In this document: positions 8,091 through 16,960 of the stretch, piece by piece
Position numbering within the stretch: the stretch's first letter is position 1
Layout of the letters: the number at the start of each line of letters is the position of its first letter
Source of the DNA: CAYOVG01 sp964407285
Lineage (GTDB): Bacteria; Desulfobacterota; Syntrophobacteria; Syntrophobacterales; Syntrophobacteraceae
DNA length: 50,718 nt
Assembly: GCA_964407285.1 (NCBI GenBank)
Contig: CAYOVG010000009.1
Span: forward strand, 1-50,718
Direction of reading: 5' to 3'
Translations under genes and position numbers: made by a program
Notes under the pieces: generated by a model
The model's input: the letters and a program-made list of their open reading frames with translations, nothing else
Database searches by the model: none
What the model was told of the DNA's origin: nothing

Positions 8091-8975
8091 CTAACCCTTC
8101 AAAGCCTCGGAGCCGCCGACGATATCCATCAACTCCTTCGTAATCGACGCCTGGCGCGCTTTGTTATAGATGAGGGTCAGGGTCCGAACGAGTTCCTTAC
8201 AGTTACTCGTGGCATTTTCCATTGCGGCCATGCGGGCGGCGTGCTCGCTGACGGCGGTCTGGTAAAATGCTTCGAGGAGCTGAATATATACGAAGTTCGG
8301 GAGAAGGTCGTTCAGCAGGTCCGCATGAGACGGCTCGAACAGGTACTCAATCCCTCCGGCTTCGTTTTGCGATCCTTCCACCACGGGCTCGACGGGGAGC
8401 AGCTTGACGGTGGTCGGAATCTGCTTAACCACGCTTACGAAGTTGGCGTAGATGACATAGACTTCGTCCACTTCGCCGCTCTCGAAACGTTCGATCATCT
8501 CATTGCCGAGCCTGCGCGCATCGTCGTAGCTCGGTTTGCCGAGAAGCCCGGTCATCCGGCTTCTCATCTGATTCGGCCTCATACGCTTCAGGAAATCGCC
8601 ACCCTTCTTACCGGCGGCGGTGACGGTAGTCTCGATTCCCTCGGCGGTCTTCGCCCGAATCATTCTCTCCGCGGTCATGATCAGGTTATTGTTGAAACTG
8701 CCGCAAAGACCTCTATCCGCAGTGACGAGGACCACTTCGATCTTCTTCACTTCTTCACGCGGGGTCAGCAGGGCGTAGGTCACATCGGCATCCGTGACAC
8801 CAGCCGCGAGCCTCCCCATCACTTCACGGAACTTGACGGCATATGGGTGAAACCTCTCCATATTCGTCTGCGCACCGCGAAGTCTGGCCCCGGCCACCAT
8901 GTTCATGGCCTTGGTAATTTGCGAGGTCTTCTTAACGGCGTCGATCTTTCTCTTAACATCCCTTAGGGTCGCCAT
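8091..8975 (-). CDS. atpG: F1Fo-ATP synthase gamma subunit
   Basis: Rotor shaft of F1. The 294-residue protein starts with MATLRDVKRKIDAVKKTSQITKAM and ends with a coiled coil carrying the conserved ENATSNCKELVRTLTLIYNKARQ region, the two helices that turn inside the alpha-beta ring. The GLCGSFNNNL motif of the central domain is present. It lies 45 bases after atpA and 47 bases before atpD in the usual order. Confidence 0.97.
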   Translation of the reverse strand: MATLRDVKRKIDAVKKTSQITKAMNMVAGARLRGAQTNMERFHPYAVKFREVMGRLAAGVTDADVTYALLTPREEVKKIEVVLVTADRGLCGSFNNNLIMTAERMIRAKTAEGIETTVTAAGKKGGDFLKRMRPNQMRSRMTGLLGKPSYDDARRLGNEMIERFESGEVDEVYVIYANFVSVVKQIPTTVKLLPVEPVVEGSQNEAGGIEYLFEPSHADLLNDLLPNFVYIQLLEAFYQTAVSEHAARMAAMENATSNCKELVRTLTLIYNKARQASITKELMDIVGGSEALKG

Positions 8976-9020
8976 AGCTCACGCTCTCTTAGTCTAATCC
9001 TCTAAGTTAAGACGCCGGGA

Positions 9021-10538
9021 CTATGCCTGGAAAACCTCGGCAAACTCCGTAAGTGCCTGCTTGATCTTTTCGTCCAGCTCGTCGCTGATCTTCTTCTCAG
9101 CCTTTACCTCGGCCAGAATTTCAGGATACTTGCGCTCCATGAAAGCCAGCATCTGCTTCTCGTATTCGGCTACCTTCTCGACGGGAACCGTATCGAGGAA
9201 GCCCCTGGTGCCGGAGTACAGAGAGAGGACTTCCCTCTCGGCCGGCATGGGCTGGTACTGAGGCTGCTTCAGGAGTTCAACAAGGCGAATACCGCGGTTC
9301 AACTGAGCCAGGGTAGACTTGTCGAGATCGCTACCGAACTTGGCGAAGGCTTCCAGTTCACGATACTGGGCCAGTTCGAGGCGCAAACGGCCTGCAACCT
9401 GCTTCATGGCCTTGGTCTGAGCGGCGCCGCCCACGCGGGATACCGAAAGACCGACGTTGATTGCCGGGCGAACGCCGGCGAAGAACAGGTTCGGCTCGAG
9501 GTAGATCTGGCCGTCGGTGATCGAGATAACGTTGGTCGGGATGAACGCGGAAACGTCACCCGCCTGCGTTTCGATAACCGGCAGAGAGGTCAGGGAGCCG
9601 CTGCCGAGCTTCTCATTGAGCTTGGCGGAGCGTTCGAGCAACCTGGAGTGGTTGTAGAAAATGTCGCCGGGGTAGGCTTCGCGCGCGGGCGGCCTGCGCA
9701 GAAGCAGCGAAACCTGGCGGTATGCGGCGGCCTGCTTGGAAAGATCATCGTAGATGATCAGAGCGTGCTGCCCACGATCTCTGTAGTATTCGCCGATAGC
9801 CGTGCCGGCGTAAGGAGCGGTGTACTGCATGGCGGCGGGGTCCGAAGCGTTTGCCGCGACGACGACGGTGTATTCCATTGCGCCGTGCTTGCGGAGAACC
9901 TCGACCACCTGGGCTACCGTGGACTTCTTCTGGCCGACCGCAACGTAGATACAAATTACGCCGCTGTCCTTCTGGTTGATGATGGCGTCAACGCAAATGG
10001 CGGTCTTGCCGATCTGACGGTCGCCGATGACCAGTTCGCGCTGTCCGCGGCCGACCGGCGTCATGGCGTCGATAGCCTTCAGACCGGTGTACATGGGCTC
10101 GTTAACGGGAGCGCGCGCGATAACGCCCGGCGCGATACGCTCGATACGGGCGAACTCTTTCGCCTCGATCGGGCCTTTCCCATCCAGGGGATTACCGACG
10201 GAGTCCACGATACGGCCGATAACCGCGTCGCCCACGGGAACTTCAGCGATACGACCGGTTCTCTTTACTTCCATGCCTTCCTTGATGAGGATGTCCTCGC
10301 CGAGAATGGCGACGCCGACATTGTCCTCTTCCAGGTTGAGAGCAAGTCCGTAAATCGCGCCCTGAGAGGTAGGGAACTCAAGCAATTCCATGGACATGCA
10401 CTTCTCTACGCCATGAACACGGGCAATACCGTCACCGACGGAAAGTACGCGTCCGGTCTCGCTAAGCTCGACCTTCTTCTCGTAATCCTTAATCTGCTCT
10501 TTGATGATCTGACTGATTTCTTCTGCTCTGATTTCCAT
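9021..10538 (-). CDS. atpA: F1Fo-ATP synthase alpha subunit
   Basis: Non-catalytic nucleotide-binding subunit alternating with beta. The 505-residue protein has the alpha-type Walker A GDRQIGKTA, the ALIIYDDLSKQAAAYRQ block and the RPAINVGLSVSRVGGAAQ motif that contributes the arginine finger. The start ATG directly follows the TAA of atpH (TAA-ATG), with a GGGGTGAG ribosome site inside the end of atpH, so the two are translationally coupled. Confidence 0.97.
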   Translation of the reverse strand: MEIRAEEISQIIKEQIKDYEKKVELSETGRVLSVGDGIARVHGVEKCMSMELLEFPTSQGAIYGLALNLEEDNVGVAILGEDILIKEGMEVKRTGRIAEVPVGDAVIGRIVDSVGNPLDGKGPIEAKEFARIERIAPGVIARAPVNEPMYTGLKAIDAMTPVGRGQRELVIGDRQIGKTAICVDAIINQKDSGVICIYVAVGQKKSTVAQVVEVLRKHGAMEYTVVVAANASDPAAMQYTAPYAGTAIGEYYRDRGQHALIIYDDLSKQAAAYRQVSLLLRRPPAREAYPGDIFYNHSRLLERSAKLNEKLGSGSLTSLPVIETQAGDVSAFIPTNVISITDGQIYLEPNLFFAGVRPAINVGLSVSRVGGAAQTKAMKQVAGRLRLELAQYRELEAFAKFGSDLDKSTLAQLNRGIRLVELLKQPQYQPMPAEREVLSLYSGTRGFLDTVPVEKVAEYEKQMLAFMERKYPEILAEVKAEKKISDELDEKIKQALTEFAEVFQA

Positions 10539-11090
10539 TTAAACTAACTCACCCCTCTTCAAAGTTTCCCTGATGCTCATCAATTGCGTCCTGATGCTTC
10601 CATCCAAAACCAAATCGCCTATACGGGCTACCAACCCTCCGATAAGGGTCGGGTCCTTCTCGAACTCAACGATCACCTTCTTACCCGTCTTCTTTTCCAG
10701 CGCTTTAGCGATGCCGCCGAGGGTCGGTTCGTCGAGATCCACGGCCGCGGTAATCCGCGCCCGCGCCACATTGGCGTTCTCATCCACGAGCCTGCTGAAA
10801 TAATCCCGGATCTCCGGCAGGTTGCCAACCCTGTTCTTCCCGATAAGCAAATCGATAAAGCTCTTCATCACCGGGGTCATATTGGCCTTTCCGGCAATGG
10901 ACTTGAATACGGATTTGCGTACGTTTTCAGGATACAGGGGATTCTGAATGGCATCGGCCAGGTCCGGAAGCTGCCCCAGGAGTTGGACGAACCCGCCCAG
11001 CTCCAGCCCATACTGTTCGACCTTGCCCTCATCCTTGGCAAGGGAGAACAATGCCTTGGCATACCGTTTGGCTATGACTAAGTTCTTCAC
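10539..11090 (-). CDS. atpH: F1Fo-ATP synthase delta subunit
   Basis: Links the peripheral stalk (b and b') to the top of F1. The 183-residue protein has the OSCP/delta pattern: an N-terminal helical bundle (AKRYAKALFSLAKDEGKVEQYG) and the C-terminal signature G-G-L-V-A-R-I-G-D-L-V-L-D-G-S. The GTG start overlaps the atpF stop codon (GTGA), indicating coupling, and its stop touches the atpA start. Confidence 0.95.
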   Translation of the reverse strand: MKNLVIAKRYAKALFSLAKDEGKVEQYGLELGGFVQLLGQLPDLADAIQNPLYPENVRKSVFKSIAGKANMTPVMKSFIDLLIGKNRVGNLPEIRDYFSRLVDENANVARARITAAVDLDEPTLGGIAKALEKKTGKKVIVEFEKDPTLIGGLVARIGDLVLDGSIRTQLMSIRETLKRGELV

Positions 11091-11668
11091 TTCGCCTCCC
11101 CCACCCTCGCCATGAATTCCTGGACGAGGCGCTTATGATCATCAGACTGGATATTCTTCTTCAAAATCTCCTCTGCCGCAACTACGGAAAGGTCCGCGAC
11201 CTCGGCCTGCAGGTTTTCCCTGGCAGCCTTTATTTCCTGCTGGATAGCCAACTCGGCCTGGGACTTGATGTACTCGGCCTGCTTGTTGGCTGCCGCAACG
11301 ATCTTTTCCTTCTCGCGCTCGCCTTCCTGGATATACTCGGCGACGATCTTTGCCGTTTCCTGATCGAGCATCGCCAACTTGGCCTTATACTCCGCGGCCT
11401 TTTGATCCGCCTCGGCCTTCTTCTCCTCGAGTTCGGCCAGGGTCTTCCCGATATCCTCCGTCCTTCCCTTCAGGAACCCGACTATGGGGTTCTTGAGCAG
11501 CTTGACGAGGACGGCTACCAGTATGGAAAAGTTGAGCACCCTCAGAAATAAATCCCACCAATTGAGATGATGCCCTCCGGCATCACCACCCCCGGACGCT
11601 AGCGCCACGCCTGCAGTTCCGACGAGCAATCCAGCCCCGAGGATAACCGCCACTTTCTTTCCCTTCAT
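11087..11668 (-). CDS. atpF: F1Fo-ATP synthase subunit b (peripheral stalk)
   Basis: Forms half of the peripheral stalk that holds F1 static. The 193-residue protein is longer than a minimal b subunit because a Gly/Ala-rich hydrophobic stretch (residues 6-25, signal-like) and a short polar loop with GGGDAGGHH precede the membrane helix (about residues 38-62). The rest is a long charged, Ala-rich coiled coil. A GAGGGGGG ribosome site lies in front of the ATG. It is adjacent to the shorter b' gene, so the stalk is probably a b-b' heterodimer. The leading hydrophobic stretch could be cleaved or be a second membrane helix. Confidence 0.93.
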   Translation of the reverse strand: MKGKKVAVILGAGLLVGTAGVALASGGGDAGGHHLNWWDLFLRVLNFSILVAVLVKLLKNPIVGFLKGRTEDIGKTLAELEEKKAEADQKAAEYKAKLAMLDQETAKIVAEYIQEGEREKEKIVAAANKQAEYIKSQAELAIQQEIKAARENLQAEVADLSVVAAEEILKKNIQSDDHKRLVQEFMARVGEAK

Positions 11669-11701
11669 GTTTCTTGCCCCCCTCAGGCCGTTGGCCGTTA
11701 G

Positions 11702-12127
11702 TTAAATGCTTCTTCCCAAAACCTTCTTGGCCAGATCCTTCGAGAAAGCCTGCACCTGGCCTTTGAGCTTATCGCGAGCAACTTGAATATCCTGCTGGAT
11801 CTTCGTCCGCACGCTCTGCACGTACTTGGCCGCTTCGTCCGCCGCCTGCCCTACCAGTTCCTTTTCCGTGCGATAAGCAGCTTCTTTGAATTCCTGCACT
11901 TTCTGCCGGCCATCCCTGCGCGCGTTCTGCAGGTTGGACTCGAAAGCAGCCACCGCGGCCGCCGCATCCGCATCCGCCTGTTCGATACCTTTCCTCTTGC
12001 CTTCCATCAATGCATTTCTTTCTGCAACGATCCTTCTGATGGGCCGATACAGAATGATGTTCATCAAGATGAGAAAGATAAAGAAATTGGCCATTTGGAT
12101 AAAAAGCGTTACATTAATGTCAATCAT
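11702..12127 (-). CDS. F1Fo-ATP synthase subunit b'
   Basis: Second peripheral-stalk subunit. From the preferred ATG at 12127 it has 141 residues: an N-terminal membrane helix (VTLFIQMANFFIFLILMNII) followed by the conserved YRPI-R-R-I turn and a long coiled coil of charged residues. An in-frame ATG at 12154 would add nine polar residues, but GGGAAGG stands correctly in front of 12127. It is the first gene of the operon. Paired b and b' genes are established for photosynthetic bacteria, chloroplasts and several deltaproteobacteria. The membrane rotor genes (a and c) are not in this window. Confidence 0.92.
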   Translation of the reverse strand: MIDINVTLFIQMANFFIFLILMNIILYRPIRRIVAERNALMEGKRKGIEQADADAAAAVAAFESNLQNARRDGRQKVQEFKEAAYRTEKELVGQAADEAAKYVQSVRTKIQQDIQVARDKLKGQVQAFSKDLAKKVLGRSI

Positions 12128-12262
12128 CTCTGCCTTCCCTCGCCAGTCATCCAAGAGTTTAAATTAAAAAACACCCCACACGCTATTTCTGCGGGAAGCC
12201 CCGCTTTCCTGACAAAACATCGGGGTTTCGGCATCCGGAGAATCCGACTTGCCGTGCTTTCT

Positions 12263-12290
12263 ATCATAGCTTCCTACCATTCGCAAGCAA
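12263..12290 (-). promoter_or_regulatory. Promoter of the ATP synthase operon
   Basis: Minus-strand TTGCTT (plus 12285-12290) is followed after 16 bases by TATGAT (plus 12263-12268). The leader to the b' start is about 130 bases and holds an inverted repeat (CCCCG/CGGGG, about 12196-12225). The A/T-rich upstream stretch is typical of strong promoters. Confidence 0.5.
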
Positions 12291-12334
12291 AAAAGTAAAA
12301 TAAATCACAAAGAGAAGCGCGCCGTTGCGCGTAC

Positions 12335-13450
12335 TCAGCGGGAATGGTACACGTACCTTCGCATGCTCACATTTTCAATGATTCCCATTGCAAAGCAAAG
12401 CGAAATCACCGAAGACCCCCCATAGCTCACGAACGGGAGAGGTATCCCCACCACCGGCAACAGGCCGATCACCATCCCGATGTTTATGAACGCCTGCCAG
12501 AGAATCAGACCGGTCATTCCTATCACGAGCAACGCTCCGAACCGGTTCTTCGACCTCCGCGCCACCCGTATCGTAAGGATTATCAGCACCGTGAACAAGA
12601 TCAGCAAAACCACGCAGCCGACGAACCCCCATTCTTCGGCCCACACGGAAAAGATGAAGTCCGTGTGCTTCTCCGGCAGAAAGTGCAGCTTATTCTGGGT
12701 CCCGTTCAGAAACCCCTTACCCCACGTCATGCCCGACCCTATCGCGATCTTGGACTGTCGGATATGATAGCCCGCTCCGAGCGGATCGAGATCGGGCCAG
12801 AGCAGGATCAGAACTCTCTTCTTCTGGTACGGTTTCAACACATTTTCCCAGACGGGCATGATCAGAGCCCCTCCCAGGAGAATCAGCGTCAGAATATACC
12901 GCCACCGCACCCCCATGTAGAAGATCATTGTAACCGCAATGGAGAGAATGCACAAGGCCGTGCCCAGATCCGGTTCGACAAGGACCAGGAGCACGGGTAC
13001 GAACGTCATGATCAGCGGTATCACCAGTTTCTTGAGACTCGGGTACGGGGAGATCTCCTGAGAACTGAAGAAGCTCGCAAGTTGTATTACGATAACTGTT
13101 TTCATTATTTCAGATGGTTGGAACTGTATTCCGGCGATACTGAGCCACCGCTTGGAACCGTTCACTTCCTTGCCGATTATCAGCACGGCGATGAGAAGCA
13201 ATACCGTGATGAGGTACAACCACAGGCTGAGCGACTTGAGGCGCTGGTACTCGATCGTCAGGCTGAAAAGAAAAACGAAAAAACCGATACTCAGCCACAT
13301 GACCTGCTTGATGAAAAAATTGTGGGAGGGATTGGCCTGTATCTGCGGGTAGACGGCGCTGTAGAGGCTCAGCAGACCGGCCATGATGATCATGCTGAGG
13401 ACCAGGACGAGCGGCCAGTCGAAATTTTCGATCAAGCGTCTATCCATCAT
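12335..13450 (-). CDS. rodA: Rod-shape peptidoglycan glycosyltransferase RodA
   Basis: SEDS-family glycosyltransferase that polymerises lipid II for side-wall growth together with PBP2. The 371-residue protein has about ten membrane segments, starting with VLVLSMIIMAGLLSLYSAVYP, and the family blocks KRWLSIAGIQFQPSEIMK, VLVEPDLGTALC and the C-terminal GIPLPFVSYGGSSVISLC. It follows mrdA by 15 bases on the minus strand and ends the mreBCD-mrdA-rodA operon; GAGAGGA lies about ten bases before the tandem ATGs. Confidence 0.96.
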   Translation of the reverse strand: MMDRRLIENFDWPLVLVLSMIIMAGLLSLYSAVYPQIQANPSHNFFIKQVMWLSIGFFVFLFSLTIEYQRLKSLSLWLYLITVLLLIAVLIIGKEVNGSKRWLSIAGIQFQPSEIMKTVIVIQLASFFSSQEISPYPSLKKLVIPLIMTFVPVLLVLVEPDLGTALCILSIAVTMIFYMGVRWRYILTLILLGGALIMPVWENVLKPYQKKRVLILLWPDLDPLGAGYHIRQSKIAIGSGMTWGKGFLNGTQNKLHFLPEKHTDFIFSVWAEEWGFVGCVVLLILFTVLIILTIRVARRSKNRFGALLVIGMTGLILWQAFINIGMVIGLLPVVGIPLPFVSYGGSSVISLCFAMGIIENVSMRRYVYHSR

Positions 13451-13465
13451 GTCGGGAAAATCCTC

Positions 13466-15388
13466 TCACGAACCACTCTTTTCGGGCTTTTCTTCGAGAT
13501 AACCGGTAACGACTCTCCTGGCCAGCGGCGCCGCGGCCGACGAACCGTGTCCGCCGTGTTCAACGAGCACCGCCACCGCGATTTGGGGATCGTCCGCCGG
13601 AGCGTAGCAGACAAACCACGCATGATCCCGCTCCTTTTCCTTCGCGGTCTGAGCCAGCAGCTTTCGGTTCGCCCCGTCGGCAATCCTCACCACCTGGGCG
13701 GTTCCCGTCTTGCCGGCGATGGGAATGGTGTTGCTCCGGTACTGGTGCGCCGTTCCCCTCTCATCCTCGACGACTCCCTGAAGGCCCCTTTGCACGACCT
13801 CAAAGTGGCGCTGGTCGATCGGAATCTGGCGTCGAAGCCTGCCCCTGACCTCGCTCCCCTGTTCGATGCTGTTGCCTTCGATACGCCGTATGATGAAAGG
13901 CTGCCACAGCTTTCCGCCATTGCCGATAGCCGCGTAGACCATCGCCATCTGCAGCGGCGTGGCCAGGTCGAACCCCTGTCCGATGGCGATGGAGAGGGTT
14001 TCGCCCTTTTGCCACGGAATTCCTATTCTTTGCTTCTTCCAGGTGGAAGTGGGAACAAGGCCCGGATGTTCCGCGTGCAACCCCAGCCCCGTCTTTTCTC
14101 CCAACCCGAACCAGGTCGCGCACTGCGCTATCCGGTCGACCCCAAGCCTCATGCCCAGTTGATAGTAATAGACGTCGCACGACTGCACGAGAGACTGGTA
14201 CATGGCCACCGTCCCATGCCCGTGCTCGCGCCAGCACCGGTAATTCCTGTTGGCGAAATGGAAAAAACCCGGACAGCCGACCGTGGAATCGGGCCGCACG
14301 ACTCCGTCCTGCAAACCCGCAAGCGCGACAATCGGCTTATACGTGGACCCCGGCGGATAACCCGCCCCGATGGCTCGATTGAGCAAGGGATGGACTGGGT
14401 CTCGCTTCAAAGCGTTCCATTCATCCTTGGTAAGACCCCTCACGAACATCTCCTGGTCGAAAGTCGGACTGCTCGCCATCGCCAGTACGGCTCCGGACTT
14501 GGGATCTACCGCCACAATGGCCCCCACGACCCCTTCCAGGCACGATTCCGCCACTCTTTGGAGGTCCATGTCGATCGTAAGCCACAGGTTCCTCCCGGGC
14601 ACCGGGAGCACTTCGTCTATGAGCCGGATTCGCCTCCCGACGGCGTTCACCTCCACTTCACGACCGCCCCGCTTCCCGTGGAGGTACTTCTCGAACGCCC
14701 TCTCCACGCCGACTTTTCCGACCGATTCCCCCGCCACATACCCCTGGTAATCGCCCCCCTTCAACTCGGGCTCGGTGATCTCGCTCATATAGCCGATAAG
14801 GTGAGCCGCCACTCTGTTGTGCCTGTACTCCCGCCTCGGCTCCAACTGTATCGTCACTCCGGGCAGCCGCAACCGTTGCGCCTCCACACGGGCGAGACTA
14901 TCCCTGTCCAGGTCCGCTATGAGCCGTAACGGAAGAAACCTCGGCTCCGTCTTGTGGGATTCCACGACGGCCCGCAGTTCATCGACATTTTTGTTGCATA
15001 TCTGGGCCAGCTTCGCCAGGGTTTGCTCCATGTCCTGGACATCCTCGCGGATGAGAAGAAGATGGTAGGCGGGACGGTTCTCCACCAGCGGGACGCCGTT
15101 ACGATCGAAGATAATCCCGCGCGGGGCCGGAGTATCTTCCAGGCGTATCCTGTTGTTCTCGGACTGGTAGCGGTACTTGCTGCCCTGGATGACCTGCAGA
15201 TGCCAGAGCCGAAAAAGGTACGTAACGAAAAACAGGAGCAGAAGTACGGTGATAATAAGGCCTTGCCTCTGAAATGTCGACGCCTCCGCCACTTCCCAAT
15301 TGACCAGCAACAGATTGTCGGGGTCTTTCTTCGGCATTTTCGGCGTCTTCGGCCTTCTCAGCATTCTCTGTATTCTTGGTGCTTCCAT
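13466..15388 (-). CDS. mrdA: Penicillin-binding protein 2 (elongasome transpeptidase)
   Basis: Class B PBP that cross-links side-wall peptidoglycan in the rod complex. The 640-residue protein has a cytoplasmic Lys/Pro-rich tail, one membrane helix (about residues 43-60), a pedestal domain with RGIIFDRNGVPLVEN, and a transpeptidase domain with the catalytic serine in PGSTYK (about residue 345), the SxN-type motif as SCD, and KTGT in GKTGTAQV. SCD in place of SxN is the normal form in PBP2. The start is uncertain: no clear ribosome site precedes the first ATG, and in-frame ATGs follow at residues 9 and 18. The coding sequence lies between mreD and rodA. Confidence 0.95.
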   Translation of the reverse strand: MEAPRIQRMLRRPKTPKMPKKDPDNLLLVNWEVAEASTFQRQGLIITVLLLLFFVTYLFRLWHLQVIQGSKYRYQSENNRIRLEDTPAPRGIIFDRNGVPLVENRPAYHLLLIREDVQDMEQTLAKLAQICNKNVDELRAVVESHKTEPRFLPLRLIADLDRDSLARVEAQRLRLPGVTIQLEPRREYRHNRVAAHLIGYMSEITEPELKGGDYQGYVAGESVGKVGVERAFEKYLHGKRGGREVEVNAVGRRIRLIDEVLPVPGRNLWLTIDMDLQRVAESCLEGVVGAIVAVDPKSGAVLAMASSPTFDQEMFVRGLTKDEWNALKRDPVHPLLNRAIGAGYPPGSTYKPIVALAGLQDGVVRPDSTVGCPGFFHFANRNYRCWREHGHGTVAMYQSLVQSCDVYYYQLGMRLGVDRIAQCATWFGLGEKTGLGLHAEHPGLVPTSTWKKQRIGIPWQKGETLSIAIGQGFDLATPLQMAMVYAAIGNGGKLWQPFIIRRIEGNSIEQGSEVRGRLRRQIPIDQRHFEVVQRGLQGVVEDERGTAHQYRSNTIPIAGKTGTAQVVRIADGANRKLLAQTAKEKERDHAWFVCYAPADDPQIAVAVLVEHGGHGSSAAAPLARRVVTGYLEEKPEKSGS

Positions 15389-15463
15389 AACACTATCGCG
15401 CCCGTGTTCTCGAATTCACGCCGGATCGGCGTGCAAAGGCCTTACCGGATTCTATCATTCGCA

Positions 15464-15991
15464 TCAGAATGCAATCTTGCGGTTTTCCCCCAGCAGGTAG
15501 ACGATGCCGGGACAGATCAACAACATCAGTACCGAACGGATGATGAGGTCCCACCACTCGGCAAGGGAGACGAAGTAGTTCGAGGCCGGGTCGGCCCATA
15601 GGAAGAGCCCCAGCACGGCCGACTGGCCGAGAGAGCATACGCCCATAAATACCATCTGATACAGGGGATTGTAGAATTCGATTTTGTGGGAACCGAGGTA
15701 CACCATGCAAACCGTCGCAACATAGGAAACGACATGGAAACCCCAGAATTTCCCCGAGAACAGGTCCATGACGTACCCCCAGGCAAACGCCCACAGGACG
15801 CTCACGAGCGGAGGCTGTTTGAGGGCCACCCCAAACATCAGCGGCAACAAGGCGTCAATGCGCAGGCAAGGGTAGCTCATTCGGGAAAACCACTGCGCCT
15901 GCGCAAGGAACAACCCCAGTGTGCAGGCGTTTATTCTCAGAAAATTTCCCCACATGGAGGCACTGTGTAAACGTCGCAATTGCTTCCTCAC
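15464..15991 (-). CDS. mreD: Rod shape-determining membrane protein MreD
   Basis: Small integral membrane protein of the elongasome that works with MreC and PBP2. The 175-residue protein has about five hydrophobic segments and the weak family pattern (P-x-L-R-I-D-x-L-L-P-L-M-F-G near residue 50, G-Y-V-M-D near residue 75). Identification rests mainly on position between mreC and mrdA and on membrane topology, since MreD diverges strongly. A 21-base gap separates it from mreC. Confidence 0.88.
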   Translation of the reverse strand: MRKQLRRLHSASMWGNFLRINACTLGLFLAQAQWFSRMSYPCLRIDALLPLMFGVALKQPPLVSVLWAFAWGYVMDLFSGKFWGFHVVSYVATVCMVYLGSHKIEFYNPLYQMVFMGVCSLGQSAVLGLFLWADPASNYFVSLAEWWDLIIRSVLMLLICPGIVYLLGENRKIAF

Positions 15992-16012
15992 TCACCTCGC
16001 GATCGGACGCAT

Positions 16013-16861
16013 CTATTCGACAACCAGCCAGTTGCGGGGCAGATTCGCTTCGCGTTTCAGGATCAACACCTCTTCAAGGCCATTGAGATGGACCAGGGGC
16101 TTCACTTCCACCCGCTGGAAAAGGTCCACCGGGTCCTTGAAAACCCCCTGAACCGTGCCGAGTCTGAGTCCATTTGGGAAGACTCCGTCCTTGCCGGAGG
16201 TGATGATGAGGTCGCCCGTCTGCACATCCTGGTTGCCTCGAACGTATTTCAATATGCAGTTGCCGGCGTCTTTGCCGCTAAGTATCCCTCGAACGCGGTT
16301 CCGCTGGATGACCGCGTCGACGGAACTCTCGGGGTCCGTTATGAGAAGGACGCGCGAGTAACGGTCCGAGACGTCCATAACGCGCCCCACGATTCCCTCG
16401 TCGTTCACCACGGCCATATCAGGGGCGATGCCGTCATCGAAACCCTTATCGACGATCAGCGTCTGGAACCATCCCGTGAGGTCGTGCATCACCACCCTGG
16501 CTGCAAAGGTCTCGGTCTGGATGCTGTTCTGGAAATCGAGGAAGCGCCTCAGACGAAGGTTTTCCATGTACGCTTCATGATAGTTGGTCACCTCCTGCTG
16601 AAGCTTCGCCATCTGTTCTCGCAGGTACTCATTTTCCTCCTGAACACCCTGCAGCCAGACATACCTTTCGAACACGCCGTCCACACTGCCGGTAACCACC
16701 GACATCGCCTCCACCAGGGGGCTCAGGGTTTCCACCACCAGTCTCTGGACGTAATCCATCCGGTCGGGAGGCCTGAAATTGAGCGACAATATATATAGGA
16801 ATACACTTACGAACACTCCGACGATCAGAGCACCGCGTAAATGACGCAACCACGCCAGCAT
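16013..16861 (-). CDS. mreC: Rod shape-determining protein MreC
   Basis: Periplasmic scaffold that activates PBP2. The 282-residue protein has an N-terminal membrane anchor (about residues 10-28), a coiled coil (QGVQEENEYLREQMAKLQQEV region) used for dimerisation, then the beta-barrel domains with DKGFDDGIAPDMAVVNDEGIVGRV and RNRVRGILSG. The AGAGGT site before the ATG supports the start. The 99-base gap to mreB is GC-rich and contains a potential GCCCGG/CCGGGC hairpin. Confidence 0.95.
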   Translation of the reverse strand: MLAWLRHLRGALIVGVFVSVFLYILSLNFRPPDRMDYVQRLVVETLSPLVEAMSVVTGSVDGVFERYVWLQGVQEENEYLREQMAKLQQEVTNYHEAYMENLRLRRFLDFQNSIQTETFAARVVMHDLTGWFQTLIVDKGFDDGIAPDMAVVNDEGIVGRVMDVSDRYSRVLLITDPESSVDAVIQRNRVRGILSGKDAGNCILKYVRGNQDVQTGDLIITSGKDGVFPNGLRLGTVQGVFKDPVDLFQRVEVKPLVHLNGLEEVLILKREANLPRNWLVVE

Positions 16862-16960
16862 CTATATCCAAACCTCTAAACATTGAACATCAGCGCAAAC
16901 GGCCTTCCCGCGTTCAGGCCGCCCGGACCACGAGGCCCCAGCCGGGCCGGGCGCCCCGTC

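Noticed and set aside
12344..14929. 861-codon plus-strand ORF opposite rodA and mrdA
   Set aside because: Both minus-strand genes are certain from motifs and operon order; the plus-strand product is low-complexity and His/Arg/Pro-rich.
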